DNA of 64,000 nt from Bacteroidales bacterium. GTDB taxonomy: Bacteria; Bacteroidota; Bacteroidia; Bacteroidales; UBA932. The position numbers and the translations under genes were made by a program. The stretch covers positions 1-64,000 of the forward strand of contig JAFRXI010000011.1 in the NCBI GenBank assembly GCA_017437755.1, read 5' to 3'. The notes below the pieces were generated by a model. That model was not told where the DNA came from, searched no databases, and saw nothing but the letters and a program-made list of their open reading frames with translations. Shown piece after piece: positions 54,591 to 62,521 of the stretch (position 1 is the stretch's first letter; each line of letters begins with the position of its first letter).

Positions 54591-55670
54591 ATGAGATTTG
54601 TCCGACTGTTATTGATAGGGTTTTGTATGTCGATCTTGCTGTCTTGTACTGATAAGACTGAATTGGTGAAGACAGATTTGGTTTACTGTATTACGGATAC
54701 ATATCTATATCTGAATGTCTCTCAGTCTTTATCTGTGGCAACTGCGGGCGGACCTGACGGACTGGGACGGGAAAAATGGGAGAGCAAAAACCCCGGAATT
54801 GCGTCCGTGGATCAAACGGGTAAGGTTGTGGGAGTTTCGGTGGGTGATACGGAAATAAGTGCCGTGGCATATTATAACAAGAATAAATACGTCGCTTCAA
54901 TTGTTGTCCATGTCCTTCCGGATGAGATGATTGCCATGCGGAATTGCTATATAGAAATGGTCTCCGTTGAGGGAGGATCATTTGTGATGGGGAAGGATGG
55001 CTATTCCGTCAATCCTGCCAAAGAGGTGACCGTGAAGGGGTTCAGAATCGCAAAATATGAGATGACTAACAGACAGTTCAGCGGCATTTGTAGAGAGGGA
55101 AAATCTTATTATGGGGACTCGCAGCAATACCGGTTATGTGCTACCTATCCCGGTGCTGAAAAGGTCGTCTCCATGATCAAAGAGGCGACCGGCCTGAAAT
55201 TCAGGCTCCCTACCGAGGCTGAATGGGAGTGGGCTGCCAGGGGAGGAAAGAAAAGCAAAGGGTACATCTATTCAGGAGCCGATAATTTGGATGAGGTTGC
55301 ATTTTGGAAAGGTAATAGCACCTTCTCGCGTAGTGATATTAGACTTAGTAATGAAGAAATACTCAACAAGCAATTCTTTGGTTATATAAATCTTGAAATC
55401 GGATTGAAACAGCCCAATGAGCTGGGCTTGTACGATATGACCGGAGGCGTATCGGAGTGGGTGTCGGATCTGTTCCCTGACATCGTCGTGGATAAATCGG
55501 ATTTGGACGATCCCCGGGATTACAATGAGTACTATAAGGATGCTCATTTCTGTAAGGGGGGAAGCTTTAACTCATCTGAAAAAGGCTGTTACATATATGC
55601 GCGGGAAGCTCATGGCTTGCCTACGTCTACCCGATACTATTCCGGCATCCGTCTGGTCCTGGACGACTAG
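54591..55670 (+). CDS. Lipoprotein with Ig-like (BIG2-type) and FGE-sulfatase-like domain
   Basis: The product (about 359 aa) starts MRFVRLLLIGFCMSILLSC, a lipoprotein signal; a longer start at 54549 lacks one. Residues about 45-110 resemble a BIG2 domain (EKWESKNPGIASVDQTGKVVG shown in part: GIASVDQTGKVVGVSVGDTE). About 120-355 is a formylglycine-generating-enzyme-like (SUMF1) domain: VEGGSFVMGKDG, FRIAKYEMTNRQFS, FRLPTEAEWEWAARGG, YDMTGGVSEWVSD, GGSFNSSEKGCYIYAR and YYSGIRLVL. In Bacteroidota such domains are often non-enzymatic surface modules. It is the likely first real gene under promoter A and is followed in frame, after its TAG, by an orphan Rhs tip fragment. Confidence 0.8.
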   Translation: MRFVRLLLIGFCMSILLSCTDKTELVKTDLVYCITDTYLYLNVSQSLSVATAGGPDGLGREKWESKNPGIASVDQTGKVVGVSVGDTEISAVAYYNKNKYVASIVVHVLPDEMIAMRNCYIEMVSVEGGSFVMGKDGYSVNPAKEVTVKGFRIAKYEMTNRQFSGICREGKSYYGDSQQYRLCATYPGAEKVVSMIKEATGLKFRLPTEAEWEWAARGGKKSKGYIYSGADNLDEVAFWKGNSTFSRSDIRLSNEEILNKQFFGYINLEIGLKQPNELGLYDMTGGVSEWVSDLFPDIVVDKSDLDDPRDYNEYYKDAHFCKGGSFNSSEKGCYIYAREAHGLPTSTRYYSGIRLVLDD

Positions 55671-55817
55671 TACCTGTCAGATTATTTCCATGTAGGTGGC
55701 GGGGATCCGCACGATGGTTTTATTGTAATTAATGGAAAGAGTTTGTATTTTGACACCACGGGAAATCACTCAAATAACTACAGAAAAATCAATAAGAATA
55801 ATCGTTATGTCTATTAA
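55671..55817 (+). pseudogene. Orphan C-terminal fragment of the HELAH-type Rhs toxin
   Basis: Directly after the TAG of the previous gene and in the same frame, codons read YLSDYFHVGGGDPHDGFI, then GKSLYFDTTGNHSNNY and NKNNRYVY before TAA 55815-55817. The last 37 residues are almost identical to the end of the Rhs protein at 58894-60831. The following putative immunity gene overlaps the fragment by 11 bp exactly as in the intact pair. It has no start of its own and is a displaced toxin tip. Confidence 0.8.
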
Positions 55818-56403
55818 CAGAGTTTTATTACATACCCTTTTACTACTTGTCTTAATACCGTATTCTGCTGAGGCAAAAAGTCTTGATGCGACTTTGAGGC
55901 AATGCCAAAATAAAGCCATGAAAGGCTTTAGAGGACGGCGGTTTCCGCACTATATACAAAGATCAAGGACAAGAGCATTAGATAATTATGCTTGGAACAT
56001 CATAAGTCAATCAGATACTATTACTGACATTGTTATTATCGACTTTGAGACACCTTCCCGAGATGATATTTTTATCTGTCGCGATACGGTAATCGGGTTT
56101 GATGGTCTTTGTAATCCCCCGGAGATATTCAGTAAAGAAGAAATAGAACAAATGCGAAATACTTTGTCAAGAATTATGGTTATGGATAGAGCAACTGAAA
56201 GGGCAATTAATATTAGACATAAAGATGATTTGGTGAGTGTTATTGTCTTAAGGACAAAACTATTCAAGGGGAAACGAGGTTGGACTGGTAATACTAATGT
56301 ATTTATCCTTCCCGTAGCATATCTCTTCCCTATTGACGAGTACAGGGTCTGCCCGGCCCCGACCTGGCATCTCGTTTCAGCACTCCTGCACGGAGACGCA
56401 TAA
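55807..56403 (+). CDS. Exported putative immunity protein, copy 1 (altered C-terminus)
   Basis: The product (about 198 aa) starts MSINRVLLHTLLLLVLIPYSAEAKS, with a signal peptide cut near residue 23 (quoted core: LLLLVLIPYSAEA). It is a close copy of the protein at 60821-61369: the first 110 residues differ at few positions, then divergence grows. After FPIDE the frame leaves the family sequence and runs into repeat R copy 2, giving an unrelated tail (YRVCPAPTWHLVSALLHGDA). Because it overlaps a toxin tip end in both places, immunity to that toxin is inferred. Its export implies protection in the periplasm or at the outer membrane. The altered tail may have inactivated it. Confidence 0.65.
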   Translation: MSINRVLLHTLLLLVLIPYSAEAKSLDATLRQCQNKAMKGFRGRRFPHYIQRSRTRALDNYAWNIISQSDTITDIVIIDFETPSRDDIFICRDTVIGFDGLCNPPEIFSKEEIEQMRNTLSRIMVMDRATERAINIRHKDDLVSVIVLRTKLFKGKRGWTGNTNVFILPVAYLFPIDEYRVCPAPTWHLVSALLHGDA

Positions 56404-56543
56404 ATAGCCCGTTTTTTCCGTCTCCGTGCAAGTATACTGTCGACATGGTTGTCGTGGCAATGGCAGGACGTGAGGCGAGCCTTTTCGGCGAGCTCGCCGA
56501 TGCGTCCAGCCGCCGGAGGTGGTATAGTCCGGCGGCGATGCCT
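56381..56543 (+). repeat. Structured island repeat R, copy 2
   Basis: Hairpin a: tgcacggagacg / cgtctccgtgca (about 56387-56431, T-run in the loop). Hairpin b: ggcgagc (56474-56480) / gctcgcc (56492-56498). Hairpin c: ccgccgga (56510-56517) / tccggcgg (56528-56535). The block 56381-56530 is near-identical to 62522-62670. It overlaps the tail of the upstream immunity gene copy and precedes promoter B by 80 bp. Confidence 0.7.
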
Positions 56544-56621
56544 CCCCTGAATATTAGGTTTCCACACAATCAAGCTGTTTACAAAAGTAGTCTTTTCACA
56601 GTCATTTACCACAGGAAAACC

Positions 56622-56726
56622 AAAATGTAAGGTTCCCATGTGGTAAAATATTGATAATAAGTACTTTGTATTTTATAAATGTAAGGTGCTGATTACATAT
56701 TCTTTCAGAATCATGCGGTAAATTTG
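56622..56726 (+). promoter_or_regulatory. Paired-motif promoter B
   Basis: AAAATGTAAGGT at 56622-56633 and TAAATGTAAGGT at 56676-56687, again 54 bp apart. TAAATTTG at 56719-56726 begins 43 bp after the start of motif 2, the same as in A and C, although sequence between the motifs is unrelated to A and C. It precedes the signal-peptide Rhs gene by about 105 bp. Confidence 0.75.
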
Positions 56727-56831
56727 CCGCAGATAAACCCAAATATCTTGTCCTATGCTAAACAACAACTCAATGGCCCTTCTAAACACACAAGACATTA
56801 AGGAAGGAATAATTATATTTGCATTATTACC

Positions 56832-58355
56832 ATGCGACGGATTGGGCTAATAACATTGTTGCTATCCCTGCTCGGGATAGCGAACGCGTTGTCGGTATAT
56901 GCCGGAGGCTTATACCAGCCCTATCCGTCGCAGAATGTTACTTATACTTCGTTTGACCGCCCCGGGACAATAGCGAAGGGTCAGTATTCTGCCACTTTTG
57001 TATACGGGGGCGACAACGGCAGGGTGAAGATGTCAGTCACGGATAGTACCGGGACGTTCCTTACCCGGTACTATGCCGGCGGGCGGTATGAGAAGGATGT
57101 CCTTCCCAGCAACACCACCAAGGAGCGCCTGTACCTTGGCGGGGACGCATACTCAGCCCCGATGGTTCTTACAAGGACTGGGAACGGGAGCTGGACCCTT
57201 CACAACATCGGTCGGGACTATCTCGGGAGCATCATCCTCATAGCAAGTCCTGAAGGGTTCAAGGAGGCGGAGTACAGCTATGATGCGTGGGGGCGTCTGA
57301 GGGATCCGTCCACGCTTGAAATCTATCAGGAGGGCAGCGTGCCCGACCTTATGCACGGCCGCGGCTACACCGGCCATGAGCACCTGCCATGGCTGGGGCT
57401 CATCAACATGAACGCCCGCCTCTACGATCCCCTCACCGGCCGCTTCCTCGCCCCCGACCCCTACATCCAGGACCCGGGCTTCACCCAGAATTACAACCGC
57501 TACACCTATGCTCTGAATAATCCGCTTAAGTATACGGATGAGAGTGGAGAGTTATTCGGAACAATCCTTACAGCTATCCTTCGTTTACCGTATGAAATTG
57601 TCAGGGGAATTATTATTCCTTATTTCGTTGGATTCAGCGATACGGCAAAAGCTGGCAGAATATTTAGCGAAACATGGTCCGAATATGGACACGTTGTGTC
57701 AAATGCATTTAAGATTGAAACAGGGATGTTTCATACAGATAAGAATAAAAGTTGGGGAGGAAGGACCTGGGAATTCTTTTCTCGTTATTTATGGCAACCC
57801 CACCAAGTATTGTGGGGCCGGTTTCTGTCCCTTAATTATAACTTCTTTGGTAATGTAAAAAGTGTCACTAAGTCCAACGGACTTACTACGGTTGAAACCT
57901 ATTCTGACGATTGGGGTGCGTTCACATTAGGCAACTATACAGTTGGCGAACGAGGTATAACTGCGGATTTTGACAATACGCTGTTCCAGCACGAATATGG
58001 TCATTATATTCAAAGTCAAGTTGTGGGGCCTGAATACTTTTCCAGTTATGCTTTGCCGAGCGTGTTCAGTATTGATGATAGACATGATCATCATCCAGTT
58101 GAACAGGATGCTAATATAAGATCAAGAAATTACATGATTAAAAATGGCTTGCCAATTGATAAATGGAATTATTATTACAATCCGATTGATAAATTAGAGG
58201 GCGTTGACAGGGATAGTCCTGAATTAATGGAGCCCCTGCCGGTAAATAGAAAGCCTTTCGTCTCAAGTTATATTTTTCCTATATTGTTTCCCGTTCTGGG
58301 CGATATTATTACCGGAGCAATTCTGTCCGGTGCTGATAATGCCCGAAAGTATTAG
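56832..58355 (+). CDS. Short Rhs protein with signal peptide and HEYGH metallopeptidase-like tip
   Basis: The 507-aa product has a signal peptide (MRRIGLITLLLSLLGIANALSVYA). Residues about 30-175 contain the last part of an Rhs shell (RLYLGGDAYSAPMVL, GRDYLGSIILIA, YSYDAWGRLRDPS). The Rhs core is at about 175-240 (GRGYTGHEHLPWLGLINMNARLYDPLTGRFLAPDPY in part: NARLYDPLTGRFLAPDPY; then YTYALNNPLKYTDESGE). The tip, about 240-507, is AT-rich and carries HEYGHYIQSQ at 386-390 with downstream His/Glu (HDHHPVEQDAN), a zinc-peptidase-like pattern recurring in Bacteroidota Rhs proteins. Most of the usual Rhs N-terminus is absent. A lipoprotein gene 5 bp later is the likely immunity gene. Confidence 0.8.
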   Translation: MRRIGLITLLLSLLGIANALSVYAGGLYQPYPSQNVTYTSFDRPGTIAKGQYSATFVYGGDNGRVKMSVTDSTGTFLTRYYAGGRYEKDVLPSNTTKERLYLGGDAYSAPMVLTRTGNGSWTLHNIGRDYLGSIILIASPEGFKEAEYSYDAWGRLRDPSTLEIYQEGSVPDLMHGRGYTGHEHLPWLGLINMNARLYDPLTGRFLAPDPYIQDPGFTQNYNRYTYALNNPLKYTDESGELFGTILTAILRLPYEIVRGIIIPYFVGFSDTAKAGRIFSETWSEYGHVVSNAFKIETGMFHTDKNKSWGGRTWEFFSRYLWQPHQVLWGRFLSLNYNFFGNVKSVTKSNGLTTVETYSDDWGAFTLGNYTVGERGITADFDNTLFQHEYGHYIQSQVVGPEYFSSYALPSVFSIDDRHDHHPVEQDANIRSRNYMIKNGLPIDKWNYYYNPIDKLEGVDRDSPELMEPLPVNRKPFVSSYIFPILFPVLGDIITGAILSGADNARKY

Positions 58356-58360
58356 TTATC

Positions 58361-58891
58361 ATGAAACGAGTCTTTACCCTATTGTTCTGTTTCTTTTTAT
58401 GCATATCATGCGTGTTCATTCCTGATAAGGCAAAACATAAACGCATCACATTTAAGAACAATTCCCAGGAAAGCGTATTTGTTACCTGGAGAGTCCCGCC
58501 ATATTCCGACCTGGACTTTCAACTCCAGGTTGATATATATTATCAGCATTTTCGTGACGCAGGGAAGACTGTCCTACCGGGCCAGAGTAATACGGATATT
58601 CTCAAGTTACGAGATTATCTTGAAAATCGTTTTAGTTATGGCTACTATGAGAGTGAAGAGACTGGTTCCGAAGTAACGATACTCGTAGCTGTATTCATCC
58701 TCAAAGACTTGGAAAAAATGGATCATGCGAAGCCTGCCGATTTAGACTATTATTTGTATGAATGCACATTGGATGCGTTGATAAATGCAAATTGGACGAT
58801 TGAGTTTCCTTATAACCAAGAGGGCATCTCTTCTAAAACAATGACTTACCATTACATACCGGAGGACCCATTTTACCATGAGTCTTCTTAG
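58361..58891 (+). CDS. Lipoprotein, putative immunity partner of the HEYGH Rhs protein
   Basis: The 176-aa product has a lipoprotein signal (MKRVFTLLFCFFLCISC, lipidation at Cys17). The body is beta-rich then helical (RITFKNNSQESVFVTWRVPP, ILVAVFILKDLEKMDHAKPADL) and not recognised by family. It starts 5 bp after the Rhs stop and shares the AT-rich composition of the tip, the usual arrangement of toxin and immunity genes. A lipid anchor would place it where an exported or incoming metallopeptidase tip would act. The role is inferred from position. Confidence 0.6.
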   Translation: MKRVFTLLFCFFLCISCVFIPDKAKHKRITFKNNSQESVFVTWRVPPYSDLDFQLQVDIYYQHFRDAGKTVLPGQSNTDILKLRDYLENRFSYGYYESEETGSEVTILVAVFILKDLEKMDHAKPADLDYYLYECTLDALINANWTIEFPYNQEGISSKTMTYHYIPEDPFYHESS

Positions 58892-58893
58892 GT

Positions 58894-60831
58894 TTGGGCT
58901 ATGATTACACGATGTTCAGAAGTATGGCGGGGGTTGTTGACCGGGTGGATTATTGGGGAGGAGCAACTGGACAAAACTGTTCAGGAAAAAACGCGGTTGG
59001 ACAGGTAACAGTAATGTATTTATCGTTCCCGCAGAATATCTCTTCCAGCATAATGTTCTGTTGCACATACGACCATAGGGGAAGACAAACCTCAGAATCG
59101 GTTTGCTATGCCGACAGTACTTTGGCACAGATGTATTTATTGTACGATAACCTGGGCCGGGTAGGGCAATGCTTCGTGGGTATTGGTGATGACAACCATG
59201 TGGAGAGCTATGCGTATAATCTTCATGGGAATCTGTCAGCCCTCTCCGGAGATGGATATACCCAGCGTTTGTTTTACGAGATCTCCCCATCCGGTGCTCC
59301 AACCCATAAGCGGTTTGACGGAAAGATATCTTCAATTTCTTGGAATGAATTGGAGAGCCGGCCAGACACCCTGACTGTTCTGTCGTATGACGGAAGAGGG
59401 CGTTTTCGTGATGCGACGACCGTCAGCAATCCCTATGATTTGCCTGTTGAAACCATTACATATCAGGATAATGGCAAAACGCTCATTCTGAATCGCTATA
59501 GCAGTGACGGCAACATGTGCGAAGACCTTCTGTTCTCCACTTTGGGAGAGATGAAGACGCCGCTTGTGACCAATTACATGGAAGCCGGTGAGGATTATAG
59601 CTTTGAGTATGATGAACGCAGCAATCTAACGCTGGACGAACTCACCGGATTCAGTGCCGCATATACCCTTCTTGACCGTCCTTCACGTATTGAACCGTTC
59701 TTTGGAGGACCTGTGTATTTCACTTGGCTGGCAGACGGGACAAAGGTTGCACAGCTGGGTGATTATGATGAAGGGTATGACTACATTGGCTCTTTCAGGT
59801 ATCGTAGAGGTGATGACACATTGAGACTTGAGAGTATTCCGTTCAGCAAAGGTAGGATAAGGTTTGACTCTGGAGGAAACATCCTTCCCGAATATCATGC
59901 GACGGATTATCTGGGCAGCATACGCCGGGTCATGAGTGAAACAGGGGTAGACAAAACGTATGACTATGTGCCATATGGATCGCTTGTGGATGAATTCACA
60001 AACACGCCGCACGGAAACGAGTATCTGTTCCAGGGAAAGGAAATGATTGTGTTTGAGGGGTTCTCGCTGTATGACTTTGGTGCCCGGTTCTACAATCCCC
60101 GGACCTTGATGTGGCTAACACGCGATCCCCTTGCCGAGGAGCGCCCGGACCTCTCTCCATATGTCTTCTGCGCCGCAGATCCAGTCAACATGGTTGATCC
60201 GGATGGAAGAATGATTGTTGTACTTTCAGGAAACAAGGAGTTTTCGTATGAGTATGGCTTCTTTTATGATCCGGAAGGTAGGGTTTACTCTGGGGAAGAG
60301 TTAGGTTTTCAAGCTATTGAATCTGCATTGAATCAAATAATGTCAAGAAATAATGGTTTTGACCTTGTTGACGCTTTGATTAGATCTGAAAAGATGGTTC
60401 TAATAAGTTATGGAGGAAATCGTAACCGTGAAACTGGAAAATATCTTCATTTTGACAGTGCTGTTAGCTGGAATCCAGATAATGATGCAGTTGGAGGACA
60501 GCCCTCATTTATTTCTCTTGCTCATGAACTTGCTCATAGTAAAGATCGGTTAGGTGGTACGATTAATATGGAAACGTGGTATTCATTTTATGACGAAAGA
60601 ATCAATGCTATTAGGGATGTTCCAAAAGCAGAAATATTTTCAACTCATATTGAAAACTTGATCAGGAAAGAGCACAATATCCCTTTGAGAGTATCTTATA
60701 GCATTTATGAAAACGGCGATCCTCATGAGGGTTTTATTATCTATAAAGGAAAGAGTTTGTATTTTGACACCACGGGGAATCACTCAAATAACTACAGAAT
60801 AATCAACAAGAATAATCGTTATGTCTATTAA
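58894..60831 (+). CDS. N-terminally truncated Rhs protein with HELAH (M91-like) tip
   Basis: The open frame allows up to 645 aa, beginning at TTG 58894 (or ATG 58912); no signal peptide is present, and the first 50 residues include an out-of-frame immunity fragment. Rhs YD-type repeats occupy about 55-360 (YDHRGRQTSESVCY, YAYNLHGNLSAL, FEYDERSNLTLDEL). The Rhs core is at about 365-445 (GARFYNPRTLMWLTRDPLAEE, MVDPDGR). The tip, about 446-645, has SLAHELAHSKDRLGG with HELAH at 544-548, resembling M91/NleD-type zinc peptidases. The gene overlaps the next by 11 bp. Without an export signal it may be a silent store of a tip module. Confidence 0.72.
   Translation: MGYDYTMFRSMAGVVDRVDYWGGATGQNCSGKNAVGQVTVMYLSFPQNISSSIMFCCTYDHRGRQTSESVCYADSTLAQMYLLYDNLGRVGQCFVGIGDDNHVESYAYNLHGNLSALSGDGYTQRLFYEISPSGAPTHKRFDGKISSISWNELESRPDTLTVLSYDGRGRFRDATTVSNPYDLPVETITYQDNGKTLILNRYSSDGNMCEDLLFSTLGEMKTPLVTNYMEAGEDYSFEYDERSNLTLDELTGFSAAYTLLDRPSRIEPFFGGPVYFTWLADGTKVAQLGDYDEGYDYIGSFRYRRGDDTLRLESIPFSKGRIRFDSGGNILPEYHATDYLGSIRRVMSETGVDKTYDYVPYGSLVDEFTNTPHGNEYLFQGKEMIVFEGFSLYDFGARFYNPRTLMWLTRDPLAEERPDLSPYVFCAADPVNMVDPDGRMIVVLSGNKEFSYEYGFFYDPEGRVYSGEELGFQAIESALNQIMSRNNGFDLVDALIRSEKMVLISYGGNRNRETGKYLHFDSAVSWNPDNDAVGGQPSFISLAHELAHSKDRLGGTINMETWYSFYDERINAIRDVPKAEIFSTHIENLIRKEHNIPLRVSYSIYENGDPHEGFIIYKGKSLYFDTTGNHSNNYRIINKNNRYVY
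58969..59045 (+). pseudogene. Immunity-gene fragment fused to the Rhs gene
   Basis: DNA at 58969-59045 matches the late part of the immunity gene at 60821-61369 (codons KLFRKKRGWTGNSN, then FIVPAEYLF). In the second Rhs gene it is read in a different frame, so the residues encoded there (QNCSGKNAVGQVTVMYLSF) have no meaning for the Rhs fold. It marks a recombination junction that joined immunity-gene sequence to Rhs shell sequence. Confidence 0.7.
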
Positions 60832-61369
60832 CAGAGTTTTATTACATACCCTTTTACTTCTTGTCTTAATACCGTATTCTGCTGAGGCAAAAAGTCTTGA
60901 TGCGACTTTGAGGCAATGCCAAAATAAAGCCATGAAAGGCTTTAGAGGACGGTTTCCGCACTATATACAAAGATCAAGGACAAGAGCATTAGATAATTAT
61001 GCTTGGAACATCATAAGTCAATCAGATACTATTACTGACATTGTTATTATCGACTTTGAGACACCTTCCCGGGATGATATTATTATATGTCGCGATACAG
61101 TAATCGGATTTGACGGATTATGTAATCCTCCAAAGATATACAATAAGGAATATATAGAGATAAACCGTAATGCTTTATCAAAAATTTTAGTTATGGATAG
61201 AGCAACTGAAAGGGAAATTAATACTAGATATAAAGATGAGTTGGTGGCTTATATTGTCTTAAGGACAAAACTGTTCAGGAAAAAACGCGGATGGACTGGT
61301 AACAGTAATGCATTTATCGTTCCCGCAGAATATCTCTTCCCTTTCGACGAACTTATTAACATTCCATAG
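60821..61369 (+). CDS. Exported putative immunity protein, copy 2
   Basis: The 182-aa product starts with the same signal peptide as copy 1 (LLLLVLIPYSAEA). It contains IDFETPSRDDIIICRDTVIG, shown in part, KEYIEINRNALSKILVMDRATE and the C-terminal KRGWTGNSNAFIVPAEYLFPFDE. The start overlaps the Rhs stop by 11 bp, which supports co-translation with the HELAH toxin. I do not recognise the fold. Copy 1 at 55807 and the 77-bp fragment at 58969 derive from the same family. Confidence 0.68.
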   Translation: MSINRVLLHTLLLLVLIPYSAEAKSLDATLRQCQNKAMKGFRGRFPHYIQRSRTRALDNYAWNIISQSDTITDIVIIDFETPSRDDIIICRDTVIGFDGLCNPPKIYNKEYIEINRNALSKILVMDRATEREINTRYKDELVAYIVLRTKLFRKKRGWTGNSNAFIVPAEYLFPFDELINIP

Positions 61370-61371
61370 AG

Positions 61372-61512
61372 ATGGGGAAACGGCTACTTTATATTCTAAT
61401 TTCATTACCTTGCTTCATATCTTGCTTTAATGAAGAAAGGCTTAACAGTCGTATTGAAAGGCAGGTCAACTATGATTATTCAAAATATCATTGGATAGCA
61501 GTGGCAACATAA
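61372..61512 (+). CDS. 46-aa truncated lipoprotein, probable immunity remnant
   Basis: ATG at 61372, 2 bp after the previous stop, encodes MGKRLLYILISLPCFISC then FNEERLNSRIERQVNYDYS, ending IAVAT at TAA 61510-61512. A lipoprotein signal is clear but the mature part is only about 28 residues. It breaks off just where an orphan Rhs tip begins (61476-61491), so recombination has probably cut off its C-terminus. It was not detectable as a long frame and may be a decayed immunity gene. Confidence 0.5.
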   Translation: MGKRLLYILISLPCFISCFNEERLNSRIERQVNYDYSKYHWIAVAT

Positions 61513-61691
61513 TTCTGGGCAACGATGAAAAAAAACTAGATGAATATAATTTTGAGAAGCATGGTTATTCAGGGAAAACCTCTTTCCTTAAAACTTTTGG
61601 ACGGAATATAGAAACTGTCATTGCGAAGATTGTTCATGGCAGAGGGCATGATTTCAATATTTATACTTATGGGTATGGAAGGATCAAATAG
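61476..61691 (+). pseudogene. Orphan Rhs tip fragment
   Basis: The frame opens after a stop at 61473 without an ATG and reads LDSSGNIILGNDEKKLDEY, then KHGYSGKTSFLKTFG and a terminal HDFNIYTYGYGRIK before TAG 61689-61691. The DSSGN start is the usual boundary following an Rhs core (D-P-x-G-N), so this is a toxin tip without its shell. The next gene begins inside it, as immunity genes do in this island. No catalytic motif is evident to me. Confidence 0.6.
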
Positions 61692-62130
61692 TTTTTTATC
61701 AAAGCTCTCATATATTATTATCGCCTGCTCGTTTCTTCTAATATTTTTATTTTTAGATTTATATCGAGATATCGGCTTGAAGAATATAGCATATGAATGC
61801 GATATTAATCCTAATTGTTTGTATCATTTTAGAACTAGGAGATTCATTTTCGATCATCATGGTGACCTCTTTGAATGGACATCTGCCATGTATAAGGGGA
61901 CACCACAACCTTGTTTTGAATCAGATACTCTTAGCTTTCAACAGCAAATAATCAGTATTAATAATTCCATATCAATTCTTCCTGATTCACTAATGCAAAG
62001 AATCAATGATAAGAAAGTAACAGGGAAAGTGTTATGTGATATTAAAAAGGATAATCATTATACTGATGTCGTTTTCGTTCTTATGGACAAGGAAAACAAC
62101 ATGATAGATTTTATCATTTTTGAAGATTAA
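61669..62130 (+). CDS. Membrane-anchored putative immunity protein of the orphan tip
   Basis: The product (about 153 aa, start ATG 61669; ATG 61675 also possible) has one membrane segment at about residues 10-30 (LSYIIIACSFLLIFLFLDLY) and an extracytoplasmic-looking domain (CDINPNCLYHFRTRRFIFDHH in part). It overlaps the end of the orphan tip by 23 bp, matching the overlap pattern of the other toxin/immunity pairs. The family is unrecognised. AT-rich. Confidence 0.6.
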   Translation: MGMEGSNSFLSKLSYIIIACSFLLIFLFLDLYRDIGLKNIAYECDINPNCLYHFRTRRFIFDHHGDLFEWTSAMYKGTPQPCFESDTLSFQQQIISINNSISILPDSLMQRINDKKVTGKVLCDIKKDNHYTDVVFVLMDKENNMIDFIIFED

Positions 62131-62163
62131 AGTATTGTATTCTTGGATAAAAGTGTTTGTGCT

Positions 62164-62484
62164 ATGAAACTGAATCTAAACTATACATACGCTCGCATTG
62201 TTGTCTCCGTCTTCATGCTTCAATATGAAGTCGTCACTTTCCTATTTTTTCCTATTCCACGGCATTCTGAGACCGCCCCAGGCTTCTACGAAACTCAATG
62301 CTTCTCTTTACAATTATATTGCATGATTGCCAAGATATTATTTTGGGCGTTATATTTGGTTTTAAGCCTATGTGTTGATAAATATAATGACAATAAGCGT
62401 TTACGGTTTTTTGCGTATTGTGTTGATTTTATCCTTGTTGCATTACTCTTTTTAAGACTATTCCGTATATTACCGATACTGTGA
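62164..62484 (+). CDS. Small polytopic membrane protein, possible immunity protein
   Basis: The product (about 106 aa) has three hydrophobic segments (ARIVVSVFMLQYEVVTFLFF, MIAKILFWALYLVLSLCV, FFAYCVDFILVALLFLRLF) with short polar links. I recognise no family. It lies 33 bp after the putative immunity gene and directly before repeat R copy 3. Small multi-pass proteins are often immunity proteins against pore-forming or lipid-targeting toxins, but here no partner toxin is adjacent, so this is only a guess from position. Confidence 0.55.
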   Translation: MKLNLNYTYARIVVSVFMLQYEVVTFLFFPIPRHSETAPGFYETQCFSLQLYCMIAKILFWALYLVLSLCVDKYNDNKRLRFFAYCVDFILVALLFLRLFRILPIL

Positions 62485-62521
62485 CGAGAATTCCAGATGA
62501 TTCAATACTGATATTCCCTTG

